DNA of 64,000 bases, from assembly GCF_030268225.1 (NCBI RefSeq), contig NZ_BSQG01000012.1, forward strand, positions 62,001-126,000, read 5' to 3'. Origin of the DNA: Nocardiopsis ansamitocini. Its GTDB lineage: Bacteria; Actinomycetota; Actinomycetes; Streptosporangiales; Streptosporangiaceae. The notes below the pieces were generated by a model that did no database searches, was not told the DNA's origin, and was given only the letters and a program-made list of their open reading frames with translations. This document shows, in pieces, positions 34,580 to 43,554 of this stretch. How positions within the stretch are numbered: the first letter of the stretch is position 1; each line of letters begins with the position of its first letter. The position numbers and the translations under genes were made by a program.

Positions 34580-34587
34580 CAAACAGT

Positions 34588-34602
34588 CCGTACTAAGTAC
34601 GG
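34588..34602. promoter_or_regulatory. Inverted repeat in the DUF2000/Lrp intergenic region, site 2
   Basis: CCGTAC-TAA-GTACGG is a perfect 6-3-6 dyad of the 15-bp size typical of Lrp/AsnC half-site pairs. It lies 13 nt before the Lrp start codon, where binding would autorepress, and 19 bp centre-to-centre spacing effects with site 1 could allow cooperative binding. Confidence 0.5.
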
Positions 34603-34615
34603 CTAAAATGACTAA

Positions 34616-35110
34616 ATGGCTAACTTAGATGAACTCGACAAGGCAATTCTCAGGGAACTCCAGTCGGATGCACGCACGACCAACCGGGACGTGGCAGCGG
34701 CCGTGGGCGTCTCCCCGACGACCGCGTTGGACCGCACCCGTTCCCTCAAACAGCGGGGCGTCGTCAAGGGCGCCTTGCTGGACGTGGACCTCGCCCAGAT
34801 CGGCCGTCCCGTCCAGGCCCTGATCGCGGTGCGGATCCGGCCTCCCTCCCGGCACAACATCGAGGCGTTTCGCAACTGGGTGAGCCGTCTGCCCGACACC
34901 CTGGGCGTGTTCGTCACGTCCGGCAGCGAGGATTTCCTCGTCCACGTCGCGGTTCCCGACAACGAGAGCCTGTACGCGTTCGTCATCGACCGGCTCACCG
35001 AACGCCCCGAGGTCGCCGATGTCCGAACCTCCGTGGTGTACGAGCACATCCGCAACCACCACCCTTCTCCGCCCGAGAACACCACGTCTCCCCGCCCTGG
35101 AGGGCGGTAG
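34616..35110 (+). CDS. Lrp/AsnC-family transcriptional regulator
   Basis: A 164-residue protein with the N-terminal helix-turn-helix (LDELDKAILRELQSDARTTNRDVAAAVGVSPTTALDRTRSL, split over about residues 4-50) and a C-terminal RAM/ligand domain (IAVRIRPPS to VYEHIRNHH). These proteins bind amino acids or similar ligands and regulate neighbouring genes. Position opposite the DUF2000 gene, with two dyads in the shared promoter, suggests local control. The last 15 residues (HHPSPPENTTSPRPGGR region) are a low-complexity tail. Confidence 0.92.
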   Translation: MANLDELDKAILRELQSDARTTNRDVAAAVGVSPTTALDRTRSLKQRGVVKGALLDVDLAQIGRPVQALIAVRIRPPSRHNIEAFRNWVSRLPDTLGVFVTSGSEDFLVHVAVPDNESLYAFVIDRLTERPEVADVRTSVVYEHIRNHHPSPPENTTSPRPGGR

Positions 35111-35182
35111 CTTTCGGGCGGGGGCCGCGGAGCCGGCGAAGGCCAAAACGCAGGCGCTCCACGGATCCTGGACAATCGGGAG

Positions 35183-35590
35183 ATGCCCAAACGCCGTACT
35201 CGCACCGATCCGGCCGCCGCGCCCTGCCCCTGTGGCTCACCTAAGGTCTACGGGGGCTGCTGCGCCCGGCTGCATCGCGGCTCGGCCGTGGCCTCCACCG
35301 CCGAGGAACTGATGCGGTCGCGCTACAGCGCCTTCGCGACCGGCGAGGCCGGCTATCTGTTGCGGACGTGGCATCCACGGACCCGGCCCCAGCATCTCGA
35401 CCTGGACCCCGGCCTGGAGTGGCTGGGGTTGGAGATCGTCGGGAGTACCGGCGGCTCGCCCTTCCACCAGGAGGGCACCGTCTCCTTCCGCGCCGTCTAC
35501 CGCGACGGGCAGGAAGAGGGCGAGCTCCGCGAGAACAGCCGCTTCCTCCGGGCGGACGGTGCCTGGACCTACGTGGACGCTCTCGCCTAG
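35183..35590 (+). CDS. YchJ/UPF0225-family SEC-C motif protein
   Basis: A 135-residue protein that starts with a SEC-C-type zinc motif, PCPCGSPKVYGGCC, followed by the YchJ core: STAEELMRSRYSAFATGEAGYLLRTWHPRTRP and WLGLEIV, FHQEGTVSFRAVY and LRENSRFLRADGAWTYVDA. The family has an NTF2-like fold and no assigned reaction. It is a single gene with ATG at 35183. Nothing in its neighbours indicates a pathway. Confidence 0.88.
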   Translation: MPKRRTRTDPAAAPCPCGSPKVYGGCCARLHRGSAVASTAEELMRSRYSAFATGEAGYLLRTWHPRTRPQHLDLDPGLEWLGLEIVGSTGGSPFHQEGTVSFRAVYRDGQEEGELRENSRFLRADGAWTYVDALA

Positions 35591-35840
35591 CGGCCGGCAG
35601 GCAGTGGCTGCCCGGTTCCGCCCCTACCGGGGAGCGTCGGGGAACGGGCGCGTAGTCGTGGGCCACTCGTTGGCCCCCGGTACAGCCAGGACCTCGCGTG
35701 TACCGTTTCGCACCGGTGGGCCCGCGTCCGGGCGGGAGCGAGCCGGCCAACCAGGCGGAACCGCCGCCCGTACGCGATGAAGCGGACGACACGAAGACCG
35801 CGCACCCTGGAGGCGCCTCCCTGCGCCCCGACCTGTCCCC

Positions 35841-36251
35841 GTGACGCTCTTCGCGTTTCCCCACCCGCGTTACGGAGTGATCGCGCTGGGCGTGGTCCGT
35901 GACGGTGACGAGGCCGTCCGCGGCTACTACGCCGACTCACGTCGCGCGTTCCCCGACCAGCACCACGAGGTGATCCGACTCCGGCACAGCGACGACGCGG
36001 TCATCTGCGGGTCCTACCTGATCGGCACGCATCTGGGTCCGTTCGGATCGATCCCGGCCACCGGCAACGAATCCACGGTGCGCTTGACGGCGTTCTTCGT
36101 CTTCGAGGACGACGTCCTGGTTTGCGAGCGCATCTACTTCGATGTGTTGACGATGCTCAAGCAACTGCTCGGCGGACTCGACTACAGAAAACCGAAGAAC
36201 TGGCTTCTTCTACCGAAGGCCCTGCGCGGCGCACGCAAGGAACTGGGGTGA
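35841..36251 (+). CDS. SnoaL-like (NTF2 fold) protein, apparently N-terminally short
   Basis: The 136-residue protein resembles the C-terminal three quarters of SnoaL-like ester-cyclase/NTF2 proteins: FAFPHPRYGVIALG, VRGYYADSRRAFPDQ, GTHLGPFGSIPATG, RLTAFFVFEDDVLVCERIYFD and LLGGLDYRK. Family members normally have an extra N-terminal helix of about 25-30 residues. The 80 nt upstream show no matching sequence in any frame, so the gene may be truncated or the GTG start at 35841 may be its real, shortened beginning. The function is unknown. Confidence 0.6.
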   Translation: MTLFAFPHPRYGVIALGVVRDGDEAVRGYYADSRRAFPDQHHEVIRLRHSDDAVICGSYLIGTHLGPFGSIPATGNESTVRLTAFFVFEDDVLVCERIYFDVLTMLKQLLGGLDYRKPKNWLLLPKALRGARKELG

Positions 36252-36736
36252 AAGCGCGGGACAGCGCGAATTCGCCGGTCCACCCATCCCCATAAAGCCC
36301 TGACCTGGCAGAAGAACCCCGACTCCCGCCGGAAAAGAACCTTCTCGCGACACCGGTCGGCCCCGGTCCGACCGTTCGCTCTTTTCCGCCCCCCAACGTG
36401 GAAAAGACCGGCCGCTGCCCGATGATGTGTCGGTACGCGCATCCGTTCTTCCCACCGATCGGCTCCGCACCACGCACACCGGCGTCCGGGCAGTCCGCGG
36501 GGCCGTTGTGCCTCTGCGCCTCGGGGCCAGCCGGCGCGATGCAATGGCACGGCATCTGGCCGGGTCGCGCAGTACCCCTGTGCGCCCCGACCAGACACCG
36601 CCTGTTCCCGGGCCGACACCGGTTCGGCCCGCTCCCCGGGTGCCCCGCCAGAAGACCCGCCGCACGAGGTAGCCGGGTGGTGGTCGGTCGGGGCGCCGGA
36701 GAAGTCATCGGCGAAAACGTCCGTGCTGCCCTGCGC
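36252..36736. other. Intergenic region without recognisable gene
   Basis: About 485 nt between the convergent SnoaL-like and secreted-protein genes. Frames on both strands are unsupported by family similarity, and no strong hairpin or operator was noticed. Confidence 0.5.
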
Positions 36737-36994
36737 CTAGAAACCGCCGAACAAGGAACCCAAGGAGCCCAGGACCTGCTGTGCCTGCTCGGGGTCGTAA
36801 TTCCCGTTGATGCACACGGCTACCTCCTCGGCCTCTTTGATCTCTCCGTCTCCTGATGAGCACTTGGCGATGGCGACGCGGTCACCCTGGGGAAGCCCGT
36901 CCGCGAACGGGGCGGCAGCGACCGGTGCGGCCGTCAGGGCCAGGGCGCCGGCGGTGGCGCACGCGGTCAGAGCGGTGGCGATCAGGCGCTGCAC
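36737..36994 (-). CDS. Small secreted protein with a cysteine pair
   Basis: An 85-residue protein with a signal peptide (VQRLIATALTACATAGALAL, then TAAPVAAA before a likely cleavage site). The mature part, about 55 residues, is PFADGLPQGDRVAIAKC followed by SSGDGEIKEAEEVAVC and ends in GSLGSLFGGF. Its two Cys could form a disulfide. GTG 36994 is chosen because GGAGG lies 6 nt upstream; an ATG at 37006 in the same frame overlaps that Shine-Dalgarno. I do not recognise the family. It is probably exported to the cell surface or medium; actinomycetes encode many short exported proteins of this type. Confidence 0.65.
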   Translation of the reverse strand: MQRLIATALTACATAGALALTAAPVAAAPFADGLPQGDRVAIAKCSSGDGEIKEAEEVAVCINGNYDPEQAQQVLGSLGSLFGGF

Positions 36995-37438
36995 AAGATC
37001 CTCCATGATGTTGCCGAGCTGCGAATACCCCAACCTTCCTCACTGTTGGTGAGCCTTGTCGCCACCACGCCGCAGACCGGGTTACGGACATCATCCGATC
37101 GGGCTCAAGCAGGATAGGGAAGACGTTCATCAGCGATTACGGAACACCTGTTTGCCGGTTCCGCGGGGTGGCGTCTCAGGCGCGGCTGCCACCGAACTGT
37201 TGCTGGTGACCGGTCCGGGAGCCTCCGCGTTTTCCGGTGCCACGACACCCGATCCGCACGCAAGGCGCCCACGGGGTCGTTCCAGGCCGGGGTCTAGCGG
37301 TTGCGGTCGGCGGCGGGGACGGCCCGGCCGCCTTCGACCACGGGGGTCCGCCCCTTACCTCGGACACCGGGCCGCGGTGGGCACCCCCGCCCTTCGGGTA
37401 TGGGATGCCCACCGCAGCCGTGGCCACGGGGTGCGGTG
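36995..37438. other. Intergenic region between the secreted-protein and PdxA-like genes
   Basis: About 440 nt with no supported gene. It contains the promoter of the secreted protein and a hairpin (37374-37415) downstream of the PdxA-like gene. Confidence 0.5.
37374..37415 (-). terminator. Hairpin downstream of the PdxA-family gene
   Basis: GCGGTGGGCA and TGCCCACCGC form a perfect 10-bp stem whose 22-nt loop can pair further (CCCC with GGGA). It lies 24 nt beyond the stop of the PdxA-like gene on the minus strand, a usual terminator position. Confidence 0.6.
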
Positions 37439-38461
37439 TCACACCGCGTACTCGGCGCGGATGCGGTCGGCGAAGTGCGCGAACCCGGCGCCGTGCTCGA
37501 AGGCGGAGCGCATGGTGGCCGGGTCGGCTTCTCCGGTGCCCGCGATGTCGAACGCGGTGCCGTGGTCCACCGAGGTGCGCAGGATCGGCAAGCCCACGGT
37601 GACGGAGATGGTCCCGTCGAAGTCGTAGGTCTTGGCCGCGATGTGCCCCTGGTCGTGGTACTGCGAGAGGACGCCGTCGAACCGGCCCTGGAGCAGTTGG
37701 TGGAAGACCGAGTCGGCGGGCACCGGGCCGACCACGTCCGCTCCGGACGCTTGGGCACGTTCGACCGCAGGGCCCAGATGCATGATCTCCTCGTCACCGA
37801 AGGCGCCGTTCTCCCCACCGTGCGGGTTGATCGCGGCGACGGCCAGGCGCGGCCGGTCGTGGCCGAATACCCGGAGCGCGGTGAGGGCCTCGTCGATCTG
37901 TGCCGACTGCTGGTCGACGCTGATCTGGTCGAGGGCCTTGCGCAGGGACAGGTGCCGGGTGGCGAAGAAGATCTTCTTGCCGCGGACGACGAACATGGTG
38001 TTCTGCCGGGTGGCCCCGGTCAGGGCGCCGAGCATTTCGGTGTGACCGAGGTGTTCGCTGCCGGCCGCCCAGATGGCCTCCTTGTTGATGGGGCCGGTGA
38101 CGATTCCGGCCACGTCGCGTTCGAGCGCGGCACGCGTGGCCACCTCGATGGCGCGCACCGCGGCGCGGCCGGCCCGCTCGTCGACCGTGCCCCAGGGCAA
38201 CACGATGTCTTTGAGGACGCCGATGTCGAAGCAGTCGATGGTCCCTTCTTCCTCGGCGGGCAGGTCCCAGGAGTCCAGGGTGCGGACCGTGGCGTCGAGG
38301 CCGCAGACCTGTAGCGCACGCCGCAGGACGGCCGCATCGGCGACGACGACGCCGCGCGCCGCGGCCGTGGTTCCCACCTGTAGGAGCGTACGCACGGTGA
38401 TCTCGGGGCCGATCCCGACCGGATCGCCGACCGTGACGGCCAGCGTAGGGCGTTCAGTCAT
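37439..38461 (-). CDS. pdxA: PdxA-family dehydrogenase (4-hydroxythreonine-4-phosphate / four-carbon acid phosphate type)
   Basis: A 340-residue protein that begins PTLAVTVGDPVGIGPEI, the PdxA signature, with GHTEMLGALTG, INPHGGENGAFGDEE (metal His), SQYHDQGHIAAK and RTSVDHGTAFDIAGTG (metal ligands). PdxA oxidises 4-hydroxythreonine phosphate in vitamin B6 synthesis; the PdxA2 branch acts on D-threonate or D-erythronate 4-phosphate in sugar-acid catabolism. Actinobacteria generally make B6 by PdxST, so the catabolic PdxA2 role is more likely. No DUF1537 kinase is next to it, however. It has a terminator-like hairpin 24 nt downstream and no operon partner. Confidence 0.88.
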   Translation of the reverse strand: MTERPTLAVTVGDPVGIGPEITVRTLLQVGTTAAARGVVVADAAVLRRALQVCGLDATVRTLDSWDLPAEEEGTIDCFDIGVLKDIVLPWGTVDERAGRAAVRAIEVATRAALERDVAGIVTGPINKEAIWAAGSEHLGHTEMLGALTGATRQNTMFVVRGKKIFFATRHLSLRKALDQISVDQQSAQIDEALTALRVFGHDRPRLAVAAINPHGGENGAFGDEEIMHLGPAVERAQASGADVVGPVPADSVFHQLLQGRFDGVLSQYHDQGHIAAKTYDFDGTISVTVGLPILRTSVDHGTAFDIAGTGEADPATMRSAFEHGAGFAHFADRIRAEYAV

Positions 38462-38973
38462 GGAAGTGTCCTTCTGCTCTGTCGCGTTGCGGGGCGTCGC
38501 GGAATGGGGCCGGGGTGCCCGCGAGGGCGTGGTGCCGTGCCGCGGCACAGCGGTGGGGGCGGGGCGGTCGGTGCACTCGTGACGGCCCCTCCGCGGCCGG
38601 GCGGGCAGTCCCCGGCGGCCCGGGGGCTCCGTGGAGCGGGAGGGGAGGACCTTCTCTGCCCAACCGCCGAGCGCGCCCATCCGTAGTGTCTCAAGGAGGC
38701 TCGGGGACGGCGCGCCACAGGGTGACACATGACGGCCCCGGCCCTCGCCTGCGCCGGCGGGCGGTGACCGTGACGGTTTCCGCTACCGCGACGGGGGCCG
38801 GAGGCGCGCGGTGGTGGTGGAGGCCGAGGTCGGTTACCGGCCGAGCCGGTTTCAGGGTTCCCGGGCGTCCTCTCTCTGCGGGGAGGACGCCCGGGACGGC
38901 GAGCGGTACTGCTCCTCCCCCGGACAGGCCGTGGTTGCCGGTCCGCCGAAACACGCCGGAGCGGGGTGGGTCG
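38462..38973. other. Intergenic region with terminator, no gene
   Basis: About 510 nt between the pdxA start and the end of the DUF5996 gene. Frames here lack similarity. It contains the long hairpin at 38860 and the pdxA promoter. Confidence 0.5.
38860..38895 (-). terminator. Strong hairpin downstream of the DUF5996 gene
   Basis: CCCGGGCGTCCTC and GAGGACGCCCGGG form a perfect 13-bp stem with a 10-nt loop, 78 nt beyond the DUF5996 stop on the minus strand. It is a GC-rich intrinsic-terminator candidate without a clear U-tract. Confidence 0.65.
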
Positions 38974-39927
38974 TCAACGGGCGGCTGCCCCGCCAACGCG
39001 CGTCCTGAGTTCGGGGTCGGTGATGCCGTTGGTGCAGGCCAGACGGTCGACGTCCCACCCCGCGCGGCGGGCGCCGGCCTGGTAGGCACTCTCGTAGAAG
39101 TCCAGCACCGTCTTTCGCGGGTCGGGTGCGGTGCGGACCTCGTCGTAGCGCAGCACCGCGAGGTGGCTTCCGCCGCGCTCGACCCATGCTGCCGTATCCG
39201 GAGTGAGGGGTTCTTCGGCCAGGCCGTCGGGCTCGGGGGCGGTGTAGGAGTAGAAGGCCGCTTCGGGGAAGGAGGCGTCGCCGAACCAGAAGCCGAAGCT
39301 GACGACGTCCCGGGAGTAGGCCTCCCGGGTGACGGAGTCCGTGGTGGCCGACTGCGGCACCGATGTGTCGCCGAACCGGGTGACGGCGATGTCGAAGGTG
39401 TGCCAGAAGTGGTGGACGGGGCTGGTCTTTCCCGAGTAGCGTCCCGCGAATTCCTCCAACAGCAGGTTGACCTGGCTGAGCACCTGCCAGTAGCGGGTCA
39501 CCATGGCCGGGTCGTAGGCGGTGTGCTCGGTGTCGGAGGCGAAGGGCCGGTCGGCGTCGGGAAGGTCGAACGGGTAGGGCCGCTCGATGGTGACGTGGAC
39601 GCCGACCGCGGCGAGACCGTCCTGCACCCGCTGGTAGAAACCGGCGACCGACTGTCCGATCAGGGAGAACGAGTACCGCAGACCGGTGGTGGTGGCGATG
39701 TCGAGCCGGTGGTCGAGGAAATCGAAGTCGATGCTGAAGACACCGGTGCCGTCGCTCATCGGGCGGGTGGTGATGCCCCGACCGGTGAGGTGGAACGGGA
39801 CGTTCCACCAGTGGTTGCGACGCGGACTCGCCGCCAACCGGATCTTGCCGACGATCTGGGTGAAGCGGTGCACTGTGGCCTGGGTGTCCTGCCAGGCGGT
39901 GAACGGCATGTCGGGGAAGGCGTCCAT
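38974..39927 (-). CDS. DUF5996-family protein
   Basis: A 317-residue protein with the family order MPFTAWQDTQATVHRFTQIVGKIRLA, RNHWWNVPFHLTGRGITTRPM, FSIDFDFLDHRLDI, SPVHHFWHTFDIAVTRFG, REAYSRDVVSFGFWFG, AAFYSYTAPEPDGL and VLRYDEVRTAPDP. The family is widespread in actinobacteria and has no known biochemical function. The ATG at 39927 is preceded by AGGGAG and gives the usual family N-terminus; the longer frame to 40077 is unsupported. It is transcribed alone and ends before a strong hairpin. Confidence 0.88.
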   Translation of the reverse strand: MDAFPDMPFTAWQDTQATVHRFTQIVGKIRLAASPRRNHWWNVPFHLTGRGITTRPMSDGTGVFSIDFDFLDHRLDIATTTGLRYSFSLIGQSVAGFYQRVQDGLAAVGVHVTIERPYPFDLPDADRPFASDTEHTAYDPAMVTRYWQVLSQVNLLLEEFAGRYSGKTSPVHHFWHTFDIAVTRFGDTSVPQSATTDSVTREAYSRDVVSFGFWFGDASFPEAAFYSYTAPEPDGLAEEPLTPDTAAWVERGGSHLAVLRYDEVRTAPDPRKTVLDFYESAYQAGARRAGWDVDRLACTNGITDPELRTRVGGAAAR

Positions 39928-40380
39928 CGGTGGTCTCCCTAGGGTTCGCCGGCTGCTGCCGGGCAGGGCATCGCCCCGGTTCGGTGGGCGAGGCGACACC
40001 GACGTCGGAGCGCTCGCGACACGGCGCCCCGGGGCGGGTCCGACCCGCTCCCCGTACGGTGGCGCGGCCGTGCTCACCCGTCAGCGCGGTGATCCTACTG
40101 TCCTGCGTCACTGGAACGCTGTCACTGCCCCCTCAACGGCGCGCCGGACCACGCGGTCCCGGGCCGACCCCTGAGGTGTCTCCCGAAAACCCGACCTCTC
40201 ACCAGCGACGACAGTCGCAAACATCACGCGCCTCCGAAAGAGCGCAGGCGACGGCGGTGAACGTCGGTGGTGATTGGCAGCCGTCCCTCCCGCGGGCGGC
40301 CCGACGGAACCGGCACGGTGTCCACCTCGGCGTTCCCTCCCGTCGAGACGGCGAAGCGGCATCAGTGAAAGGCAGAGTCG
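39928..40380. other. Divergent intergenic region, no gene
   Basis: About 450 nt between the divergent DUF5996 and alpha/beta-hydrolase genes. It should contain both promoters. No operator or conserved frame was recognised. Confidence 0.45.
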
Positions 40381-41174
40381 ATGGACACGGCCATCTCCGA
40401 GGACGGCACTCTGATCGCCTACGACAGGGGGGCGAGGGGCCGCCGCTGGTCATCGTGGGCGGGGCGTTCGACGATCGGCACGTGTGGGTCGGGGCCGCCG
40501 CCGCGCTGGCCCCGGACCTCACCGCCGCTACGCCCGGCGCGGGCACGGGGACAGCGGCACCCCCTCCTTACCGGATAGAACGCGAGGTGGAGGACCTCGA
40601 CGCGATCGTACGGTCGGTGGGAGGCGGTGCTTACGTGCACGGTTCGTCGTCCGGGGCGACTCTCGCACTGCTCGGGGCGTCCATCGGGGTGGCGGTCCGG
40701 GGGCTGTCGGTGTTCGAACCGCCGTTTCGGGTCCCCGGGGCCAGGCCGGTACCGGACGGGTACGTCGACCGACTGGTCGAGATGACGGGAAGGGGCCGGC
40801 GCGGCGAGGCCGTCTCGTACTTCATGACCGAGGTCGTGGGCCTTTCGCAGGAGACTGTCGAGGATGTGCGGCGGTCCTCGGAATGGCCGGACCTGGAGGC
40901 GATGGCGCACACGCTGGTCCATGACGCGACGATCATGGGCGACGGTGCGGTTCCCGTCGAACTGCTGTCATCGCTCCCCCTGCCCGTACTCGTCCTGGAC
41001 AGCTCGGCGAGCCCGGCATGGCTGCGCGACGCGGCCGCCGCGACCGCACAGGCACTGCCCGATGCCTGGCACCGCTCCCTTCCGGGGACGTTTCACAACG
41101 TTGCACCGCAGACGCTCGCCGCAGCGCTGGTCGACTTCTTCCTGCAACCGCGCGCGGGCACGGCAGAAGCGTAG
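40381..41174 (+). pseudogene. Alpha/beta hydrolase interrupted by a frameshift in a G run
   Basis: The start ATG at 40381 (after AAAGGCAG) encodes MDTAISEDGTLIAYDRG in one frame; the rest, GEGPPLVIVGGAFDDRH onward to 41174, is in another. The frames meet at a run of six Gs (40427-40432); seven would restore a continuous protein of about 264 residues. The downstream part has the nucleophile elbow GSSSG and a late His in PGTFHNVAP, so the original product is an alpha/beta hydrolase. It may be a true frameshift, a slippage-switchable gene or a sequence error. The substrate is unknown. It is convergent with the LacI gene. Confidence 0.7.
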
Positions 41175-41190
41175 ACGCCGCTGGGACTCC

Positions 41191-42213
41191 CTACTGAGCG
41201 AGTCGGGCGACGGAGTCCCGGACCACGAGTTCCACCGGCAGGCTCAGGGACTTCTCCTGCGGGGCGAGCAACAGACCCATCACGTGTTCCCCCAACCGTT
41301 CGCGGTCGAAGCGGACCGTGGTCATCCCCGGGTCGAGGAGCCGCGAGGTGGGGAGGTCGTCGTGTCCGACGACGCTGACGTCGCGACCGACGCGCAGTCC
41401 CAAGGCGTGAGCAGCATCGTAGACGGCGGCGCCGAGGTGATCGGAATTGACGACGAACGCCTGGTGCCGGGGCGATGCGGCGATCCGCTCACCGGCCACA
41501 CGCGCCACTCCGCGGTAGTCGAGCGGACAGCGCAGGACCGTGCCCTCCATCGCCCAGACACCGCACAACCGCTCGAACTCTTCCTCGCGCCCCCAGTCGG
41601 CCACACGCTCCTTCGGAGCGACGACGAGGGTGGCCCGACGATGGCCGTACTCCTTGAGATGGCCCAGTGCCAGAGCGATCGCGGCACCGTCGTCGGGACC
41701 CACCGTCGGGACCGGAAGCGCTCCCTGCCCTGCCGACAGGTCCGGGTCCGGGGTGCAGTTGAAGGCGACGACCGGGATCGCCGGGTTGCGGGAGCGCCAG
41801 TCCGACAGGGGGCCTCCGCGGCCGATGGGGGCGATGGCGATGCCCCCGACTCCTTCCGCGGTGAACCGGCGCAGCGCGGCAGCCTCCCGTTCCGGGTCGT
41901 AGTCGGAACTCATGATCAGCAGGAGCGCATCGTGCTCGTGGGCTGTCACCTCCATGCCGCGCAGCACGTCCAGGAAGTAGGGGTTGCGCATGTTGCGGAT
42001 GACCACGCCGTAGGCGGATCGCTGCCCGGTACGCAGGGCACGGGCTCGGCTGTCCGCCTGGTAGTCGAGTTCGGCCGCCGCCCTGCGGATCCGCTCGGCC
42101 GTGCCCGGGGCGACCCTGCCGCTGCCGTTGAGGGCGAAACTGGCCTGGGCGGTGGAGACCCCGGCGCGGGCTGCGACGTCGCGCAGCGTCGCGCGCTTGT
42201 GCGGACTGGGCAT
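41191..42213 (-). CDS. LacI-family transcriptional regulator
   Basis: A 340-residue protein with the LacI helix-turn-helix ATLRDVAARAGVSTAQASFALNGSGRVAPGTAERI split at residues 8-40, hinge RAAAELDYQADSRARALRTG, and a periplasmic-binding-like effector domain ending in VVGHDDLPTSRLLDPGMTTV and RFDRERLGEHVMGLLL. The ATG at 42213 follows GAGAGGAAA. It diverges from the ABC importer operon starting at 42517, and an imperfect LacI-type operator with central CG lies in between. It likely represses that operon until its substrate is present. Confidence 0.93.
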   Translation of the reverse strand: MPSPHKRATLRDVAARAGVSTAQASFALNGSGRVAPGTAERIRRAAAELDYQADSRARALRTGQRSAYGVVIRNMRNPYFLDVLRGMEVTAHEHDALLLIMSSDYDPEREAAALRRFTAEGVGGIAIAPIGRGGPLSDWRSRNPAIPVVAFNCTPDPDLSAGQGALPVPTVGPDDGAAIALALGHLKEYGHRRATLVVAPKERVADWGREEEFERLCGVWAMEGTVLRCPLDYRGVARVAGERIAASPRHQAFVVNSDHLGAAVYDAAHALGLRVGRDVSVVGHDDLPTSRLLDPGMTTVRFDRERLGEHVMGLLLAPQEKSLSLPVELVVRDSVARLAQ

Positions 42214-42442
42214 GGATTTCCTCTCCGGGAGCTCCGCCGCGGTGCGGCGGGGCACAGCCGATTATTGCGGCGTTCCCCGGCCGGGCGGACCGGCGATTAC
42301 CGCTCAGGCGCGTCCGACGTGAGGGCATCATGCCCTGTCAGCAGCACTGTGCGCCTTCGCGGGAACCGGGTGCGTTCACCGAGTGTTCTCCGAAGTTCGC
42401 CCCGCCGTCACGCAGATGGATCGGTGCAGGTCACTTCTCTGA

Positions 42443-42454
42443 TTAATCGTTTAA
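42443..42454 (+). promoter_or_regulatory. LacI-type operator candidate before the ABC importer operon
   Basis: TTAATC-GTTTAA is a near-perfect dyad centred on CG, the hallmark of LacI/GalR operators, in an AT-rich spot of an otherwise GC-rich 303-nt intergenic region (42214-42516) that holds no gene. It is 63 nt before the binding-protein start codon. Confidence 0.55.
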
Positions 42455-42516
42455 CCACAGCGGTCCGGTGCGCTGATCCGCCCCGACCGACCCCCTTACT
42501 CCCCAGGAGAAGCCCC

Positions 42517-43554
42517 ATGTCCCCAAACCGTCGCTCCCGGACGGCCGCGGGTGTCCTCGCGGCGCTCACCGCTGCTTCCCTGACCGGTTGCGGCGCCGCG
42601 GGCTCAACCGCTCCCGACGGCGGAATCGTCATCACCTACAACACGCCCGCCGAATGGGGAAACTACGGTGCGGTCCTCCAGGCGTTCACCGACGCGACGG
42701 GCGTCCGGGCACCCAACGACCCCAAGAACTCCGGGCAGACGTTCGCGGCCCTGCAAGCAGAGAAGGGCTCCCCCGTCGCAGACGTGGCCTACGTCGGAAT
42801 CGCCTTCGCCGACCAACTGGTCCAGGCCGACGTGCTCGAACCCTACGCTCCGGCGGGAACCGAGGAAGTGTCCGCGGACCTCAGGGCCGACGACGGCGCC
42901 TGGACGGCCGTGCACACCGGCACGATCGCGTTCATCGTCAACGAGGCCCACCTGGACGGCGCTCCGGTACCGACCAGCTGGGCCGACCTGCTGCGTCCCG
43001 AGTACGAGGGGAAGGTCGGCTACCTCGACCCCACCCAAGCCGCTGTGGGCTACTCCGCGGCCACCGCCGCCAATCTCGCACTGGGCGGAACGCTGAGCGA
43101 CTGGGGCCCCGGGCTCGACTACCTCGGCGCGCTCAAGGCCAACGGCGCCTCCACCTCCGCGCAGACCGCGACGGCCAAGGTCGCCCAGGGCGAGATCCCG
43201 ATCCTCATCGACACCGACTTCAACGGCTACCGGCTGCGCGACGAGGGCAGCGACGTGAGCGTCGTCATCCCGGAGGAGGGATCACTGCAGGTCCCCTATG
43301 TCGTGGGCCTGGTCAAGGGTGCGCCCAACGAGGAGAACGGTCGTCGGCTGCTCGACTTCTACTTCTCCCACGAGGGGCAGGCGCTCTTCGCCGAGGGCTA
43401 CATGCGCCCGGTGACCGGGGACCTGCCCGAAGAACTGGCGGACACGACGCTGCCGCAGGAGGACTACGAGCGCGCTGCGACGATCGACTACGTCGAGCAG
43501 GGCGCCCAGCAGCAGGGGTTCATCGAGCTCTACCAGTCCGAGGTCGGCTTCTGA
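42517..43554 (+). CDS. ABC transporter substrate-binding lipoprotein (AfuA/PotD-like family)
   Basis: A 345-residue lipoprotein. The signal has RRSRTAAGVLAALTAASLTGCG, lipobox LTGC. The mature part begins IVITYNTPAEWGNYGAVLQ and has NDPKNSGQTFAALQAEKGSPVADVAYVG, GYLDPTQAAVGYSAAT, PILIDTDFNGYRLRDEG and VPYVVGLVKGAPNEENG, a pattern of family-1-like binding proteins related to iron, polyamine and organophosphonate SBPs. It is the first gene of a five-gene operon and its stop overlaps the start of the first permease (TGATG). The ligand cannot be fixed by sequence; the downstream MBL-fold hydrolase hints at a phosphate ester or similar compound. Confidence 0.88.
   Translation: MSPNRRSRTAAGVLAALTAASLTGCGAAGSTAPDGGIVITYNTPAEWGNYGAVLQAFTDATGVRAPNDPKNSGQTFAALQAEKGSPVADVAYVGIAFADQLVQADVLEPYAPAGTEEVSADLRADDGAWTAVHTGTIAFIVNEAHLDGAPVPTSWADLLRPEYEGKVGYLDPTQAAVGYSAATAANLALGGTLSDWGPGLDYLGALKANGASTSAQTATAKVAQGEIPILIDTDFNGYRLRDEGSDVSVVIPEEGSLQVPYVVGLVKGAPNEENGRRLLDFYFSHEGQALFAEGYMRPVTGDLPEELADTTLPQEDYERAATIDYVEQGAQQQGFIELYQSEVGF

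Noticed and set aside
35598-35616. Small hairpin after the YchJ-like gene (GGCAG-TGG-CTGCC)
   Set aside because: The stem is only 5 bp; too weak to call a terminator by eye.
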